Shown: positions 23,765-31,321, numbered from the stretch's first letter. The stretch is 35,556 nucleotides of DNA from Bacteroidales bacterium UBA6828 (GCA_002452095.1 DKEG01000065.1:1-35556), one strand, 5' to 3'. Numbers and translations are program-made. Notes: generated by a model from the letters alone, not told the origin.

Positions 23765-23799
23765 CGTTTCGGGTGTGTTATTGATTGTTAAAAAGAAAC

Positions 23800-25122
23800 C
23801 TATTCGGTGGATTTCACCACTTGGCAGCCGACCAATTGGTCGTACCGCCCGCCAAACGGACGGTAATAGACATAGATGGTGTATTCGTTTTCGGTCTGCC
23901 AGTGCGAACCCTCGGTGCGCTGGAGTGTGGCTGTTGTGCCGCCTTTGGGTACAAACCAATACTGGTAGTCGTAACCGCCCTGCTTGATCAGTTGCGTCAG
24001 GTAGTAGCAGCGGTGTTCGTTGTCGTATTGCATACGGTTGTCGGCTCCGAAATGGTTCAGAAACATATCTCCCCCCACATACACCGTTCCGTCAAACCAC
24101 GGATTGGGGGCGGGCAGCGTCCAGTGTACCCACAAGTATTCCGCTTCGGTATCGCTGTCGGTGGTGCGCTCGGCGTTCACCATATACTGACCATCGGCGT
24201 CGTATTCGTGCATATAGGGTGTGCCGCATTTGTCGGTTACCAAGTCGCCCGAATACTCTGCTCCCGTGCCGCGCAGGGCGTCTGCAAAAAGCAACGCGTG
24301 ATAGTCGCGGTTGTCGAACTCTATCCGGTCAATACCGGTACCTGCAAAATAAACCGAATAGGCATCAAAATGACGGTATTCGTTGCCCCCCTCGAAAATC
24401 AAAGCCTGTTGGTTTTGGTAGCGCAGGCGGTTCGGCTCCACGTAGGTGGGATAGGAGGGGCAGGCTTGGTTGTCTATGCGCCCGTTTTGCCGTACCACTA
24501 CTTTGATCTCATTCGGGTCGCGCAGTTGGAGTGCCGATGTGTTGATGTCTATATCCGCCTGCCGGTAGCGTCCGCTCAGTTCTATCGATGTGTTGGAACG
24601 TATGTCGGCGGTGATGCCCACACGCGGTTCTACCACCGAGAAACATACGTAAGCCGCCACTTTGTCGGGATTGCCGTCTTCGTATATTTTCAGGGCGTAG
24701 TTGCCGCTTGCCCGTACCTGCATGTCTTCGTTGGGGAAGAGGAACCGGTAATGAGTGTAGTCGCGCTGGGTGTTGAGCGAATGTTCGTAGTCGGTGATAT
24801 CCTGCGTGGTGAACCCGCTCACGTACTCGCTGCTGCTCAGGCTGCTCTCCGTCCAATCGGCGTTGAGGTGGAGCAGGGTATAGGTGTAGAAATGCACATT
24901 GTGGCTCATTTCGTCATAGGAGACCTCTATCGTGTTTTGCGGGTCAGTGCCGTCAATCACACCGTCTTGCAGAACGAGGAACGGGCGTTGCACACCGGTT
25001 TGCTCTGCGTATTGCACCCGCAGCGTGCGGATTTGGGTATCCACTGCCTTGGTGCGGTATTGCGCCTGTATGGGAAGTATGCCGCATAAGCCGCACAGCA
25101 GTATGTATATTGTCTTGCGCAT
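23800..25122 (-). CDS. DUF5103 protein, type IX secretion system plug
   Basis: I start at the ATG at 25122 (440 residues). It gives a clean signal peptide (MRKTIYILLCGLCGILPIQAQ) and lies about 20 bases after a good promoter. The family is marked by QYRTKAVDTQIRTLRVQ, RPFLVLQDGVIDGTDPQNTIEVSYDEMSHNVHFYTYTLLHLNADW, SEYVSGFTTQDITDYEHSLNTQRDYTHYRFLFPNEDM, and the central SGNYALKIYEDG. In Flavobacterium johnsoniae the homologous protein plugs the SprA translocon when no substrate is passing. It implies a working type IX secretion system, matching the tail of the M6 protease. Periplasmic or outer-membrane associated. Confidence 0.9.
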   Translation of the reverse strand: MRKTIYILLCGLCGILPIQAQYRTKAVDTQIRTLRVQYAEQTGVQRPFLVLQDGVIDGTDPQNTIEVSYDEMSHNVHFYTYTLLHLNADWTESSLSSSEYVSGFTTQDITDYEHSLNTQRDYTHYRFLFPNEDMQVRASGNYALKIYEDGNPDKVAAYVCFSVVEPRVGITADIRSNTSIELSGRYRQADIDINTSALQLRDPNEIKVVVRQNGRIDNQACPSYPTYVEPNRLRYQNQQALIFEGGNEYRHFDAYSVYFAGTGIDRIEFDNRDYHALLFADALRGTGAEYSGDLVTDKCGTPYMHEYDADGQYMVNAERTTDSDTEAEYLWVHWTLPAPNPWFDGTVYVGGDMFLNHFGADNRMQYDNEHRCYYLTQLIKQGGYDYQYWFVPKGGTTATLQRTEGSHWQTENEYTIYVYYRPFGGRYDQLVGCQVVKSTE

Positions 25123-25142
25123 AAGTATTTCTTTTTCAGTGG

Positions 25143-25173
25143 CAAAAGTACAAAAATAATTCCAATCGTGCAA
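25143..25173 (-). promoter_or_regulatory. Bacteroidota-type promoter for the DUF5103 gene
   Basis: Minus strand: TTG (25173-25171), 20 bases, TACTTTTG (25150-25143). Confidence 0.7.
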
Positions 25174-25189
25174 AAAAAAGTCGTATCTC

Positions 25190-25220
25190 TTGCGTGTTTC
25201 GGAAAAAAGCAGTAATTTTG
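25190..25220 (+). promoter_or_regulatory. Bacteroidota-type promoter for tRNA-Thr
   Basis: TTG (25190-25192), 20 bases, TAATTTTG (25213-25220), 12 bases before the tRNA. Confidence 0.7.
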
Positions 25221-25232
25221 CACCCGCTTTTC

Positions 25233-25305
<73 letters not shown>

Positions 25306-25308
25306 CCC

Positions 25309-25341
25309 AAGAGCGATTTCCGATAGGAAGTCGCTCTTTTT
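25309..25341 (+). terminator. Intrinsic terminator after tRNA-Thr
   Basis: AAGAGCGATTTCC, loop GATA, GGAAGTCGCTCTT, then a T-run. Thirteen pairs with one wobble. Confidence 0.9.
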
Positions 25342-25354
25342 GTAATAGAAAAGC

Positions 25355-25403
25355 CTAGATATTCTAGATATTCTAGATATTCTAGATATTCTAGATATTC
25401 TAG
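25355..25403. repeat. 9-base tandem repeat (CTAGATATT), five units
   Basis: Five exact units plus CTAG, between the tRNA-Thr terminator and the rlmH stop. Joined units read as palindromes (AGAATATCTAGATATTCT), so the array can fold on itself on either strand. Confidence 0.85.
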
Positions 25404-25424
25404 TATTTCTAGGACCCTCTTGTT

Positions 25425-25895
25425 TTATTCGTGGTGGTAGGGTTCACCGCGCAGGATGGTCATAGCGCGGTAGATCTGCTCGACGGACAGGAGGCGGATC
25501 ATCTGGTGACTGAACGTCATTTTGCTGAGCGATATTTTTCCGTTGGCGCGGCTATAGACGGCGGGGGAGAAACCATATGGTCCGCCTACCACCAGCACCA
25601 TATCGCGCCCTGCGGACATCTTCTTTTGCAGGTATTGCGCAAACTCTATGGAGCGGTATTCGGCACCGTGTTCGTCGAGCAGAACAAGGTCGGAGGCGGG
25701 CGAAACGGCTTTGAGTATCAGTTCCCCTTCGGTTTGTTTCTGCTGCTCTTGGGTGAGCGACTTGGCGTTTTTGAGTTCGGGGATGACCGTTATGTCAAAC
25801 GATATATAGTGTGTGAGCCGCCGGCGGTATTCGTCGATGAGGGCTTGCAGACGCGGATCGGTGGTCTTGCCTACTACAAGGAGGGTAATCTTCAT
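25425..25895 (-). CDS. rlmH: 23S rRNA pseudouridine-1915 N3-methyltransferase RlmH
   Basis: A 156-residue SPOUT-class methyltransferase that modifies pseudouridine 1915 in helix 69 of 23S rRNA on the assembled ribosome. It begins MKITLLVVGKTTDPRLQALIDEY and has the knotted SAM-binding segments VLLDEHGAEYRS, LVVGGPYGFSPAVY and the C-terminal KMTFSHQMIRLLSVEQIYRAMTILRGEPYHHE, the family's most conserved block. Normal length. Preceded by a promoter of the usual form at 25918-25948. Confidence 0.97.
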   Translation of the reverse strand: MKITLLVVGKTTDPRLQALIDEYRRRLTHYISFDITVIPELKNAKSLTQEQQKQTEGELILKAVSPASDLVLLDEHGAEYRSIEFAQYLQKKMSAGRDMVLVVGGPYGFSPAVYSRANGKISLSKMTFSHQMIRLLSVEQIYRAMTILRGEPYHHE

Positions 25896-25917
25896 TGTTC
25901 TGTTGCTGTTAGGAATG

Positions 25918-25948
25918 CAAAAGTACTGCTTTTGAGGGAAAAGTACAA
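25918..25948 (-). promoter_or_regulatory. Bacteroidota-type promoter for rlmH
   Basis: Minus strand: TTG (25948-25946), 20 bases, TACTTTTG (25925-25918). Confidence 0.7.
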
Positions 25949-25976
25949 GTTTTTGTGGGAAAAATGCGGGTAAAGT

Positions 25977-26007
25977 TTGCGTATATCAAAAAATAGCCGT
26001 ACCTTTG
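25977..26007 (+). promoter_or_regulatory. Bacteroidota-type promoter for tRNA-Leu and probably rpsU
   Basis: TTG (25977-25979), 20 bases, TACCTTTG (26000-26007). I see no terminator between tRNA-Leu and rpsU, so both may lie on one transcript. Confidence 0.7.
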
Positions 26008-26064
26008 CACCCGCTTTTGCCCGAAAGACGTACTGTTAAGGTGCGGAAAGAGGCAGTGAGCAAT

Positions 26065-26146
26065 GCCCAGATGGCGGAATCGGTAGACGCGCTGGTCTCA
26101 AACACCAGTGGTGCAAACCGTGCCGGTTCGACCCCGGCTCTGGGTA
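26065..26146 (+). tRNA. tRNA-Leu (CAA anticodon)
   Basis: An 82-base class II tRNA. Acceptor GCCCAGA/TCTGGGT with a G1-U72 wobble at the end, anticodon arm CTGGT-CTCAAAC-ACCAG with anticodon CAA, variable arm TGGTGCAAACCG, T-arm GCCGG-TTCGACC-CCGGC, discriminator A. CCA is not encoded. It reads UUG. Confidence 0.95.
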
Positions 26147-26158
26147 CAAAATAAATAC

Positions 26159-26186
26159 GCATTGTGCATTATGCATTGTGCATTAT
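26159..26186 (+). repeat. Heptamer array (GCATTGT/GCATTAT), four units
   Basis: GCATTGT, GCATTAT, GCATTGT, GCATTAT, followed by GAATTG. This is the same family as the array inside gldA, here in the spacer between tRNA-Leu and rpsU. Confidence 0.85.
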
Positions 26187-26268
26187 GAATTGATTAAAGG
26201 GTCAGGCGGGAGACTTAAACATCCGCTATAAAGGAACAAGCAGGACAACTTACCGTTGCAACCAAGAC

Positions 26269-26376
26269 CCAATCAAAATTTATTTTGATTGGAGAGGAGG
26301 AAGCGCGGAGCATTAAACTCGTGAAACGAGTTTCTGTTGCGGAGCGAGTTCCGACGAAAAAAAGGAGGTGTATGCA
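26269..26376 (+). promoter_or_regulatory. rpsU leader with two hairpins and a strong Shine-Dalgarno
   Basis: The leader carries hairpin 1 at 26269-26290 (arms CAATCAAAA and TTTTGATTG), hairpin 2 at 26314-26332 (AAACTCGT, GAA, ACGAGTTT), and AAAGGAGGTG at 26361-26370, six bases before the ATG. The ten-base match is complementary to the CACCUCCUUU end of 16S rRNA. In Flavobacterium johnsoniae bS21 helps hide that end, and rpsU keeps a strong Shine-Dalgarno for autoregulation. The same logic is inferred here. Confidence 0.75.
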
Positions 26377-26571
26377 ATGATTATTGTACAAGTAAAAGAA
26401 GGTGAGAACATCGAGCGTGCGATTAAGAAATTCAAACGCAAATTCGACAAGACAGGTGTGGTGAAAGAACTCCGTCGCCGTCAGCAATTCGACAAGCCTT
26501 CAGAGGTGAAACGTGTCAAGATGGCACATGCGAAGTATGTACAGCAGTTGCATGCTCACGACGATATGTAA
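26377..26571 (+). CDS. rpsU: Ribosomal protein bS21
   Basis: A 64-residue small-subunit protein. I start at the ATG at 26377, not the in-frame GTG at 26368, because the GTG belongs to the Shine-Dalgarno match and the ATG is spaced correctly after it. The sequence MIIVQVKEGENIERAIKKFKRKFDKTGVVKELRRRQQFDKPS is classic bS21, rich in basic residues. In Bacteroidota it sits by the 3' end of 16S rRNA and helps block Shine-Dalgarno pairing. The message has its own strong Shine-Dalgarno and a terminator immediately after the gene. Confidence 0.96.
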   Translation: MIIVQVKEGENIERAIKKFKRKFDKTGVVKELRRRQQFDKPSEVKRVKMAHAKYVQQLHAHDDM

Positions 26572-26595
26572 TTTGTCGTCTCCCATAGTAGGGAC

Positions 26596-26632
26596 AGAGG
26601 TTGTTTAACACCACGTTAGACAACCTCTTTTT
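26596..26632 (+). terminator. Intrinsic terminator after rpsU
   Basis: AGAGGTTGTTTAAC, loop, GTTAGACAACCTCT, followed by TTTT. Fourteen pairs with one wobble. It separates rpsU from the peptidase gene. Confidence 0.9.
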
Positions 26633-26666
26633 GTATAAAAATGAAATTTTAAGAGACAAACAAGAT

Positions 26667-27881
26667 ATGAAACGATTTCTTTTGAGTGCCGCCTTTGCCG
26701 CAATGGCGTTTGGCGTTTCGGCACAAACAGACACTACCGCCGTAAAAGCGGATACAACGGAGGGCTTCCGTTTTACTACGATTGACAGCGTGGCCATCAC
26801 GCCCGTAAAAGACCAGCACCGCAGCGGCACCTGCTGGGCATTCTCTACCATAGGTTTTCTTGAGAGCGAGTTGCTCCGTACGGGCAAGGGCGAATACGAC
26901 CTGAGCGAGATGTTCGTGGTGAGCCATACGATGCTCGACCGTGCCGAGTATGTAGTACGTATGTACGGCAGCACGGAGTTTGCCGCCGGCGGTTCGGCTT
27001 ATGATGTCATCTATTGCTTGAAGAACTATGGTATGGTGCCGCAATCGGCTATGCCCGGTATCTGCTACGGCAGCAGTCCCGCCGATACACTGCCCGTGCA
27101 TGCCGAGTTGGACGCTGTGGCGGGCGGATATATACACGCACTGACCACCGGTAAACTGAAGAAATTGACCCCCGTATGGAAAAAAGGTCTGCAGGCTGTC
27201 TATGACACCTATCTCGGTGCTTGCCCCGAGACCTTTACCTACAACGGCAAGGAATATACGCCGCAGTCGTTTGCCAAGTCGCTCGGACTCAATGCGGACG
27301 ACTATGTAAGCATTACCTCGTACACCCATCATCCGTTCTACTCCACGTTTGCGCTTGAGGTGCCTGACAACTGGCGTATGGACCAGATGTACAATGTGCC
27401 CATCAACGACCTGATGCGTATCATTGACAACGCCATTGCCAAAGGCTACACGATGGCGTGGGGGGCGGACGTGAGCGAAGTGGGCTTCACCCGCAAGGGT
27501 ATCGGCGTAATGCCCGATGCCGACAAGGGCGCAGACCTGACAGGCAGCGATGCGGCACACTGGCTCGGACTGACCGAAAAAGACAAAAAAGACGAACTGA
27601 CCAAGAAACCGTTGCCAGAGATGGAGATTACGCAGGAGATGCGACAGCAGGCGTACGACAACTGGGAGACTACCGACGACCACGGAATGCAGATCTTCGG
27701 TACGGCACACGACCAGAACGGAAAACGCTACTATATGGTGAAGAACTCGTGGGGAACGCAGAAGAGCGATTACAAGGGTATCTGGTACATCTCGGAGGCG
27801 TTTATGAAATATAAGACCAATGATATTCTGGTGCACAAAGACGCTATTCCGAAGGATATCCGCAAGAAACTCGGAATCTGA
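26667..27881 (+). CDS. Exported C1B (bleomycin hydrolase/PepC-like) cysteine peptidase
   Basis: A 404-residue protein. The ATG at 26667 gives a signal peptide (MKRFLLSAAFAAMAFGVSAQ). The papain-fold active site is complete: the oxyanion Gln50 in PVKDQ, Cys56 in SGTCWAFS, His339 in DDHGMQI, and Asn360 in VKNSWG. The layout, with a large insert between Cys and His (HHPFYSTFALEVPDNW, WGADVSEVGF), matches the PepC/bleomycin hydrolase subfamily C1B, which acts as an aminopeptidase in a hexameric barrel. Unlike the classical cytosolic enzymes this one is exported, as is common in Bacteroidales. It lies 39 bases before sufC, separated by a short repeat. Confidence 0.93.
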   Translation: MKRFLLSAAFAAMAFGVSAQTDTTAVKADTTEGFRFTTIDSVAITPVKDQHRSGTCWAFSTIGFLESELLRTGKGEYDLSEMFVVSHTMLDRAEYVVRMYGSTEFAAGGSAYDVIYCLKNYGMVPQSAMPGICYGSSPADTLPVHAELDAVAGGYIHALTTGKLKKLTPVWKKGLQAVYDTYLGACPETFTYNGKEYTPQSFAKSLGLNADDYVSITSYTHHPFYSTFALEVPDNWRMDQMYNVPINDLMRIIDNAIAKGYTMAWGADVSEVGFTRKGIGVMPDADKGADLTGSDAAHWLGLTEKDKKDELTKKPLPEMEITQEMRQQAYDNWETTDDHGMQIFGTAHDQNGKRYYMVKNSWGTQKSDYKGIWYISEAFMKYKTNDILVHKDAIPKDIRKKLGI

Positions 27882-27885
27882 TTTT

Positions 27886-27920
27886 ATAGAAAGATAGAAA
27901 AATAGAACGATAGAATAGAA
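27886..27920 (+). repeat. 8-base microsatellite before sufC
   Basis: Units ATAGAAAG, ATAGAAAA, ATAGAACG, ATAGA-ATAGAA run up to the sufC ATG. Confidence 0.7.
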
Positions 27921-28688
27921 ATGAGTGCATTGTTAGAAATACGGAATCTGCATGCCTACATTGCAGGGAAAGAGATACTCAAAGGAGTAAACCTGACCAT
28001 CAACGCAGGCGAAGTGCATGCTATCATGGGACCCAATGGTGCGGGCAAGTCCACTTTGAGTGCCGTGCTGACGGGTAATCCCGCATACGAGGTAACGGCA
28101 GGTGAGGCGTTGCTCAAAGGCAAGAACCTGCTCGAGATGCCGCCCGAGCAGCGTGCGCGTGAGGGAGTGTTCCTCAGTTTCCAGTACCCTGTGGAGATAC
28201 CGGGCGTGAGTATGGTCAATTTTATGCGCACGGCGGTGAACGAGAAACGCAAATATGAGGGCAAACCGGCATTGAGTGCCAAGCAGTTTCTGACGCTGAT
28301 GCGCGAGAAACGCCAACTGCTCGAGATGGCGGACAAACTCAACAACCGTTCCGTAAATGAGGGCTTCTCCGGAGGCGAGAAAAAAAAGAACGAGATCTTT
28401 CAGATGGCTATGCTGGAGCCGTGTCTGTCTATTCTCGATGAGACGGATTCCGGTCTGGATATCGATGCGCTGCGTATCGTGGCAGAGGGCGTGAACAAAC
28501 TGAGAACCAAAGAGAATGCACAGATCGTGATTACCCACTACCAGCGTCTGCTGGACTATATCGTTCCCGATTTTGTACACGTGCTGGCAGACGGACGTAT
28601 CGTAAAAACGGGTACGAAAGAGTTGGCTCTCGAATTGGAAGAAAAGGGCTACGAGTGGCTTGAAAACAATGGTTTGGGAGTTGAGTAG
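27921..28688 (+). CDS. sufC: Fe-S cluster assembly ATPase SufC
   Basis: The 255-residue ABC-type ATPase of the SUF iron-sulfur scaffold SufBCD. Walker A is GPNGAGKST (about 37-45). SufC-specific stretches are LTGNPAYEVTAGEALLKGKNLLEMPPEQRAREGVFLSFQYPVEIPGVS and FSGGEKKKNEIFQMA. Walker B and the D-loop are LSILDETDSGLDIDALRIVAEGVN, and the switch His is in VITHYQRLL. Normal length. It is followed directly by sufD. sufB, normally upstream, is absent here, where a cysteine peptidase takes its place. Confidence 0.96.
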   Translation: MSALLEIRNLHAYIAGKEILKGVNLTINAGEVHAIMGPNGAGKSTLSAVLTGNPAYEVTAGEALLKGKNLLEMPPEQRAREGVFLSFQYPVEIPGVSMVNFMRTAVNEKRKYEGKPALSAKQFLTLMREKRQLLEMADKLNNRSVNEGFSGGEKKKNEIFQMAMLEPCLSILDETDSGLDIDALRIVAEGVNKLRTKENAQIVITHYQRLLDYIVPDFVHVLADGRIVKTGTKELALELEEKGYEWLENNGLGVE

Positions 28689-28704
28689 TTTAGATGTTTA
28701 TCAG

Positions 28705-29370
28705 ATGGAAAAACAAACAATCATAGCAGCGGGAGAGAGTAGGGAGATGGTGCTGATGAATGCGCCTTCGCAGGACTTGCATTTTGTGCAAGAGACAGGT
28801 TCGCATTTGCGCTTGCATGTGCTCAATCTGTACTCGGCTATAGGACAGCCGTCTCCCGAAGAGCCGGTTGCAAACCGCATCTTTGTGGAGCAGCAGGGTG
28901 CGGGCTGTCTGACGGAAATATACGGACTGGCGTGCCTGAAAGGAACGGAGCAGGTATCTACTGCCACGCATATACACCATAATGTAGGCGGCGGAGAGAG
29001 CCGGCAGTTGATCAAGTTTGTCTTGGACGGAACCGCCAAAGGGGAATTCTTCGGCGAACTGAAGATCGCCCCCGGGGCGCAGAAGACCGAGGCGCACCAG
29101 ACGAACCGTAACCTGCTGTTGAGCGATACAGCGGTGATGCGTACCCGTCCGCAGTTGGAAATCTATGCCGATGATGTCAAGGCAACCCACGGTGCGAGCA
29201 CCGGGCAGTTGGATGAGTCGGCGTTGTTTTATATGCAGCAGCGATGCCTAAGCCAGCAGACGGCACGCCGCCTGCTGATAGGTGCATTTATGAAAGATGT
29301 TTTGGAGACTATATCCGACGAAGCACAGCGCGAGCAGTTAATGCAGGCGATAGATGGCGTAGTCGAATAA
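28705..29370 (+). CDS. sufD: Shortened SufD-type Fe-S scaffold protein
   Basis: I start at the ATG at 28705, 16 bases after the sufC stop, giving 221 residues. Classical SufD has about 400 or more. The C-terminal beta-helix core is clear: STATHIHHNVGGGESRQLIKFVLDGTAKGEFFGELKIAPGAQKTEAHQTNRNLLLSD, then PQLEIYADDVKATHGASTGQLDESALFYMQQR. HQTNRNLLLS and ADDVK.THGAS identify SufD rather than SufB. The N-terminal helical domain and the early beta-helix turns are missing, and no upstream in-frame start could restore them. The last 33 bases overlap the polyprenyl synthase gene antisense. Confidence 0.88.
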   Translation: MEKQTIIAAGESREMVLMNAPSQDLHFVQETGSHLRLHVLNLYSAIGQPSPEEPVANRIFVEQQGAGCLTEIYGLACLKGTEQVSTATHIHHNVGGGESRQLIKFVLDGTAKGEFFGELKIAPGAQKTEAHQTNRNLLLSDTAVMRTRPQLEIYADDVKATHGASTGQLDESALFYMQQRCLSQQTARRLLIGAFMKDVLETISDEAQREQLMQAIDGVVE

Positions 29371-30330
29371 GCGAAGCAGACTTTCTTTTGTTTTGGAGTC
29401 GCGGAAAATTTTCAGGTTTTCTGCGGCTTTCTTTTTGAGGGTCTGCATCTGTACGTTGGCGTACTGTATACCCTGATAGCGCATAACAAACGATTTGATT
29501 TCCTGTTCCGCCTTGCCGGTATTGATGTGCAAATCGCTGTTGGAGAGGGTTTCGCACACGATTCGGATATGTGCGCTCTCGTCTTGCGGGGCGCGTTGGA
29601 GCGATATGATAAGAGGTAGGGTTACCTTGCCGTCCTGTATGTCGTTCATTGTCGGTTTGCCGAGTTCTTCGCTGTCCGAGAAATCGAAGATGTCATCTTT
29701 TATCTGGAAACAGATACCAAACAGGCGTCCGAACTCCTTGAGGGCGGTGCGCTGGCGCATCGTGCAACCGGCGGACTCTGCCCCCGCTTCCATACAGGCT
29801 TCGAAGAGTTTGGCGGTTTTCTCTTCTATCACACGGTAGTATTGCTCCTCGCTAATCCACATCGATTCGTTGGCGTGCAGTTGCAGCAACTCCCCGGAGG
29901 CAAGCGAGCGACCTAATTGCGACACAATATCCAAGATGCGTCCGTTGCGTATCTCTGCAATGAGGGCGATGGTCTTGGAGAGCATATAGTCGCCACCGAG
30001 AACGGCTACTTTATTGTTCCAATGCGCTTGTACCGATTCTGCTCCGCGGCGTGTAGGCGATGCGTCCACCACATCGTCGTGTATTAGCGATGCAGTGTGC
30101 AGCAGTTCCAATGCTACTGCTGTAGAGAGGGTCTTGTCGGTTATCTTGTTGCACATCTGGGCGGACAACAGCACCAATATTGGGCGCAGTTGTTTGCCGC
30201 GCTTGGAAGCCACATAACTCAACACGTTGCCCAACAGGGGATTATCGCTTTTGAGACTCTCATCAAATAGTTTTTCAAACTCCTGAAAAGGGCTCTCTAT
30301 CGGCTTGCGTATTTCTAATAAAGTATCCAT
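29338..30330 (-). CDS. Polyprenyl diphosphate synthase (trans)
   Basis: A 330-residue all-helical trans-prenyltransferase that chains isopentenyl units to make the side-chain precursor for menaquinone, or another long prenyl diphosphate. The GKQLRP entry motif lies near residue 45. The first Asp-rich motif is LIHDDVVDASPTRRG (about 83-97) and the second is FQIKDDIFDF (about 208-217, DDxxD). In between is GGDYMLSKTIAL. The chain-length-determining position just before the first motif (LLHTASLIHDD) lacks bulky aromatics, fitting a long product (octaprenyl-like). Promoter directly upstream. Convergent with sufD, with a 33-base overlap. Confidence 0.93.
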   Translation of the reverse strand: MDTLLEIRKPIESPFQEFEKLFDESLKSDNPLLGNVLSYVASKRGKQLRPILVLLSAQMCNKITDKTLSTAVALELLHTASLIHDDVVDASPTRRGAESVQAHWNNKVAVLGGDYMLSKTIALIAEIRNGRILDIVSQLGRSLASGELLQLHANESMWISEEQYYRVIEEKTAKLFEACMEAGAESAGCTMRQRTALKEFGRLFGICFQIKDDIFDFSDSEELGKPTMNDIQDGKVTLPLIISLQRAPQDESAHIRIVCETLSNSDLHINTGKAEQEIKSFVMRYQGIQYANVQMQTLKKKAAENLKIFRDSKTKESLLRLFDYAIYRLH

Positions 30331-30360
30331 TCCTTAGGGGATGTTCTACAAAAAGGACTG

Positions 30361-30391
30361 CAAAGGTACACAAAATATCCGGATTGCACAA
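30361..30391 (-). promoter_or_regulatory. Bacteroidota-type promoter for the prenyl synthase
   Basis: Minus strand: TTG (30391-30389), 20 bases, TACCTTTG (30368-30361). Confidence 0.7.
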
Positions 30392-30560
30392 CAGGTATGT
30401 AAAAAATGCGTGTTTATATGGCGTGGTGGCTGTGGGAGACACGCCTGCCTGTATGTCCGCTCCTCTGTCTATCAGCATTGTTTGCTCTCTATACCAATTT
30501 CCCCAATAATAGTGGTATCACCGTCACGGCGATAACCAATAAGCATTTAGGATATTCTTT

Positions 30561-31076
30561 TTATCTTTGTTCTAATTGCAGCAAGTATCTTTTTGCCTCT
30601 AATCCGCCGCCGTAGCCGGTAAGCGACTTGTCGCTGCCTATCACCCTGTGACAGGGTACAAAGATGGAAATCGCATTCGCTCCGTTGGCATTGGCTACCG
30701 CCCGCACCGCCTTGGGCATTCCTATCCGTGTTGCCATCTCCCCATACGAAATCGTCTTGCCGTACGGAATACGCAGCAGGTCATTCCATACTTTCTTCTG
30801 AAAGTCCGTCCCCACAAATAGCAACGGCACATCAAACGCCTTGCGCTTTCCTGTAAAATACTCGTCCAATTGTTGTCTTGCCGTTTCTATAATCGCACAA
30901 GTCCCCTCCTGCATATCGGCGTGCAGCAGGCGCATCAGCCGCCTGTCCACAAACCCGCGGTGTTTCTCCGTCTGCCAGTCGCAGAGGCACAGCCGCCCCT
31001 CAAACGCCCCGAGCAGCAGTTCCCCGCAAGGCGAAACGTAGTGTTGCACTATAATATGAATATGGTGTGTGTTCAT
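30561..31076 (-). CDS. ogt: Methylated-DNA-protein-cysteine methyltransferase
   Basis: A 171-residue suicide repair protein that moves the alkyl group from O6-alkylguanine (or O4-alkylthymine) to its own cysteine. I start at the ATG at 31076; a TTG two codons upstream is possible. Motifs: QKKVWNDLLRIPYGKTISYGEMATRIGMPKAVRAVANANGANAISIFVPCHRVIGSDKSLTGYGGGLEAKRYLLQLE. The PCHRV holds the acceptor Cys, YGE..A and RAV the helix-turn-helix with the Arg finger, and the Asn hinge precedes them. Usual size for the Ogt group. A promoter lies about 100 bases upstream, giving a long leader. Confidence 0.95.
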   Translation of the reverse strand: MNTHHIHIIVQHYVSPCGELLLGAFEGRLCLCDWQTEKHRGFVDRRLMRLLHADMQEGTCAIIETARQQLDEYFTGKRKAFDVPLLFVGTDFQKKVWNDLLRIPYGKTISYGEMATRIGMPKAVRAVANANGANAISIFVPCHRVIGSDKSLTGYGGGLEAKRYLLQLEQR

Positions 31077-31178
31077 ATCCAAATATCGTGTCCTACTCCG
31101 GCACCCACCTCGAAATTAGTTTCCATACGATTCCATTTGTTAATGGTTTGAAGATGGTTTGCTTGATTATTTACGCTG

Positions 31179-31209
31179 CAAAAGTACGACTTTTTCCGAA
31201 TATATGCAA
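31179..31209 (-). promoter_or_regulatory. Bacteroidota-type promoter for ogt
   Basis: Minus strand: TTG (31209-31207), 20 bases, TACTTTTG (31186-31179). Confidence 0.68.
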
Positions 31210-31240
31210 ACAAATACTTACAAATGTGTAAGATTTAATA

Positions 31241-31262
31241 CAATCACCACCCAATCACCACT
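31241..31262 (+). repeat. 11-base tandem repeat (CAATCACCACC), two units
   Basis: CAATCACCACC, CAATCACCACT, then a decayed CAACCCATTAC. Its reverse complement (GGTGATTG) resembles the next array at 31322, so the two may pair. Confidence 0.7.
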
Positions 31263-31321
31263 CAACCCATTACCTGATACCCTTACCATAAAGCAATTCC
31301 TTCGTGCTATCAGGTGTATGT

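Larger units (their letters stand above)
23357..23799. other. Spacer of 443 bases rich in tandem repeats
   Basis: No gene seen. From gldA outward it holds the gldA promoter, an 8-base array (23485-23510), a weak second minus-strand -7 box CAAAAGTA at 23560-23567 without the -33 TTG, a complementary 8-base array (23571-23594), and two 11-base arrays (23620-23652 and 23732-23764). Confidence 0.7.

Noticed and set aside
23785..25089. A 434-codon plus-strand frame
   Set aside because: It is a shadow of the DUF5103 gene, which has a promoter, a signal peptide and family motifs.
26649..27836. A 395-codon minus-strand frame
   Set aside because: It is a shadow of the C1B peptidase gene, which has a complete catalytic site and signal peptide.
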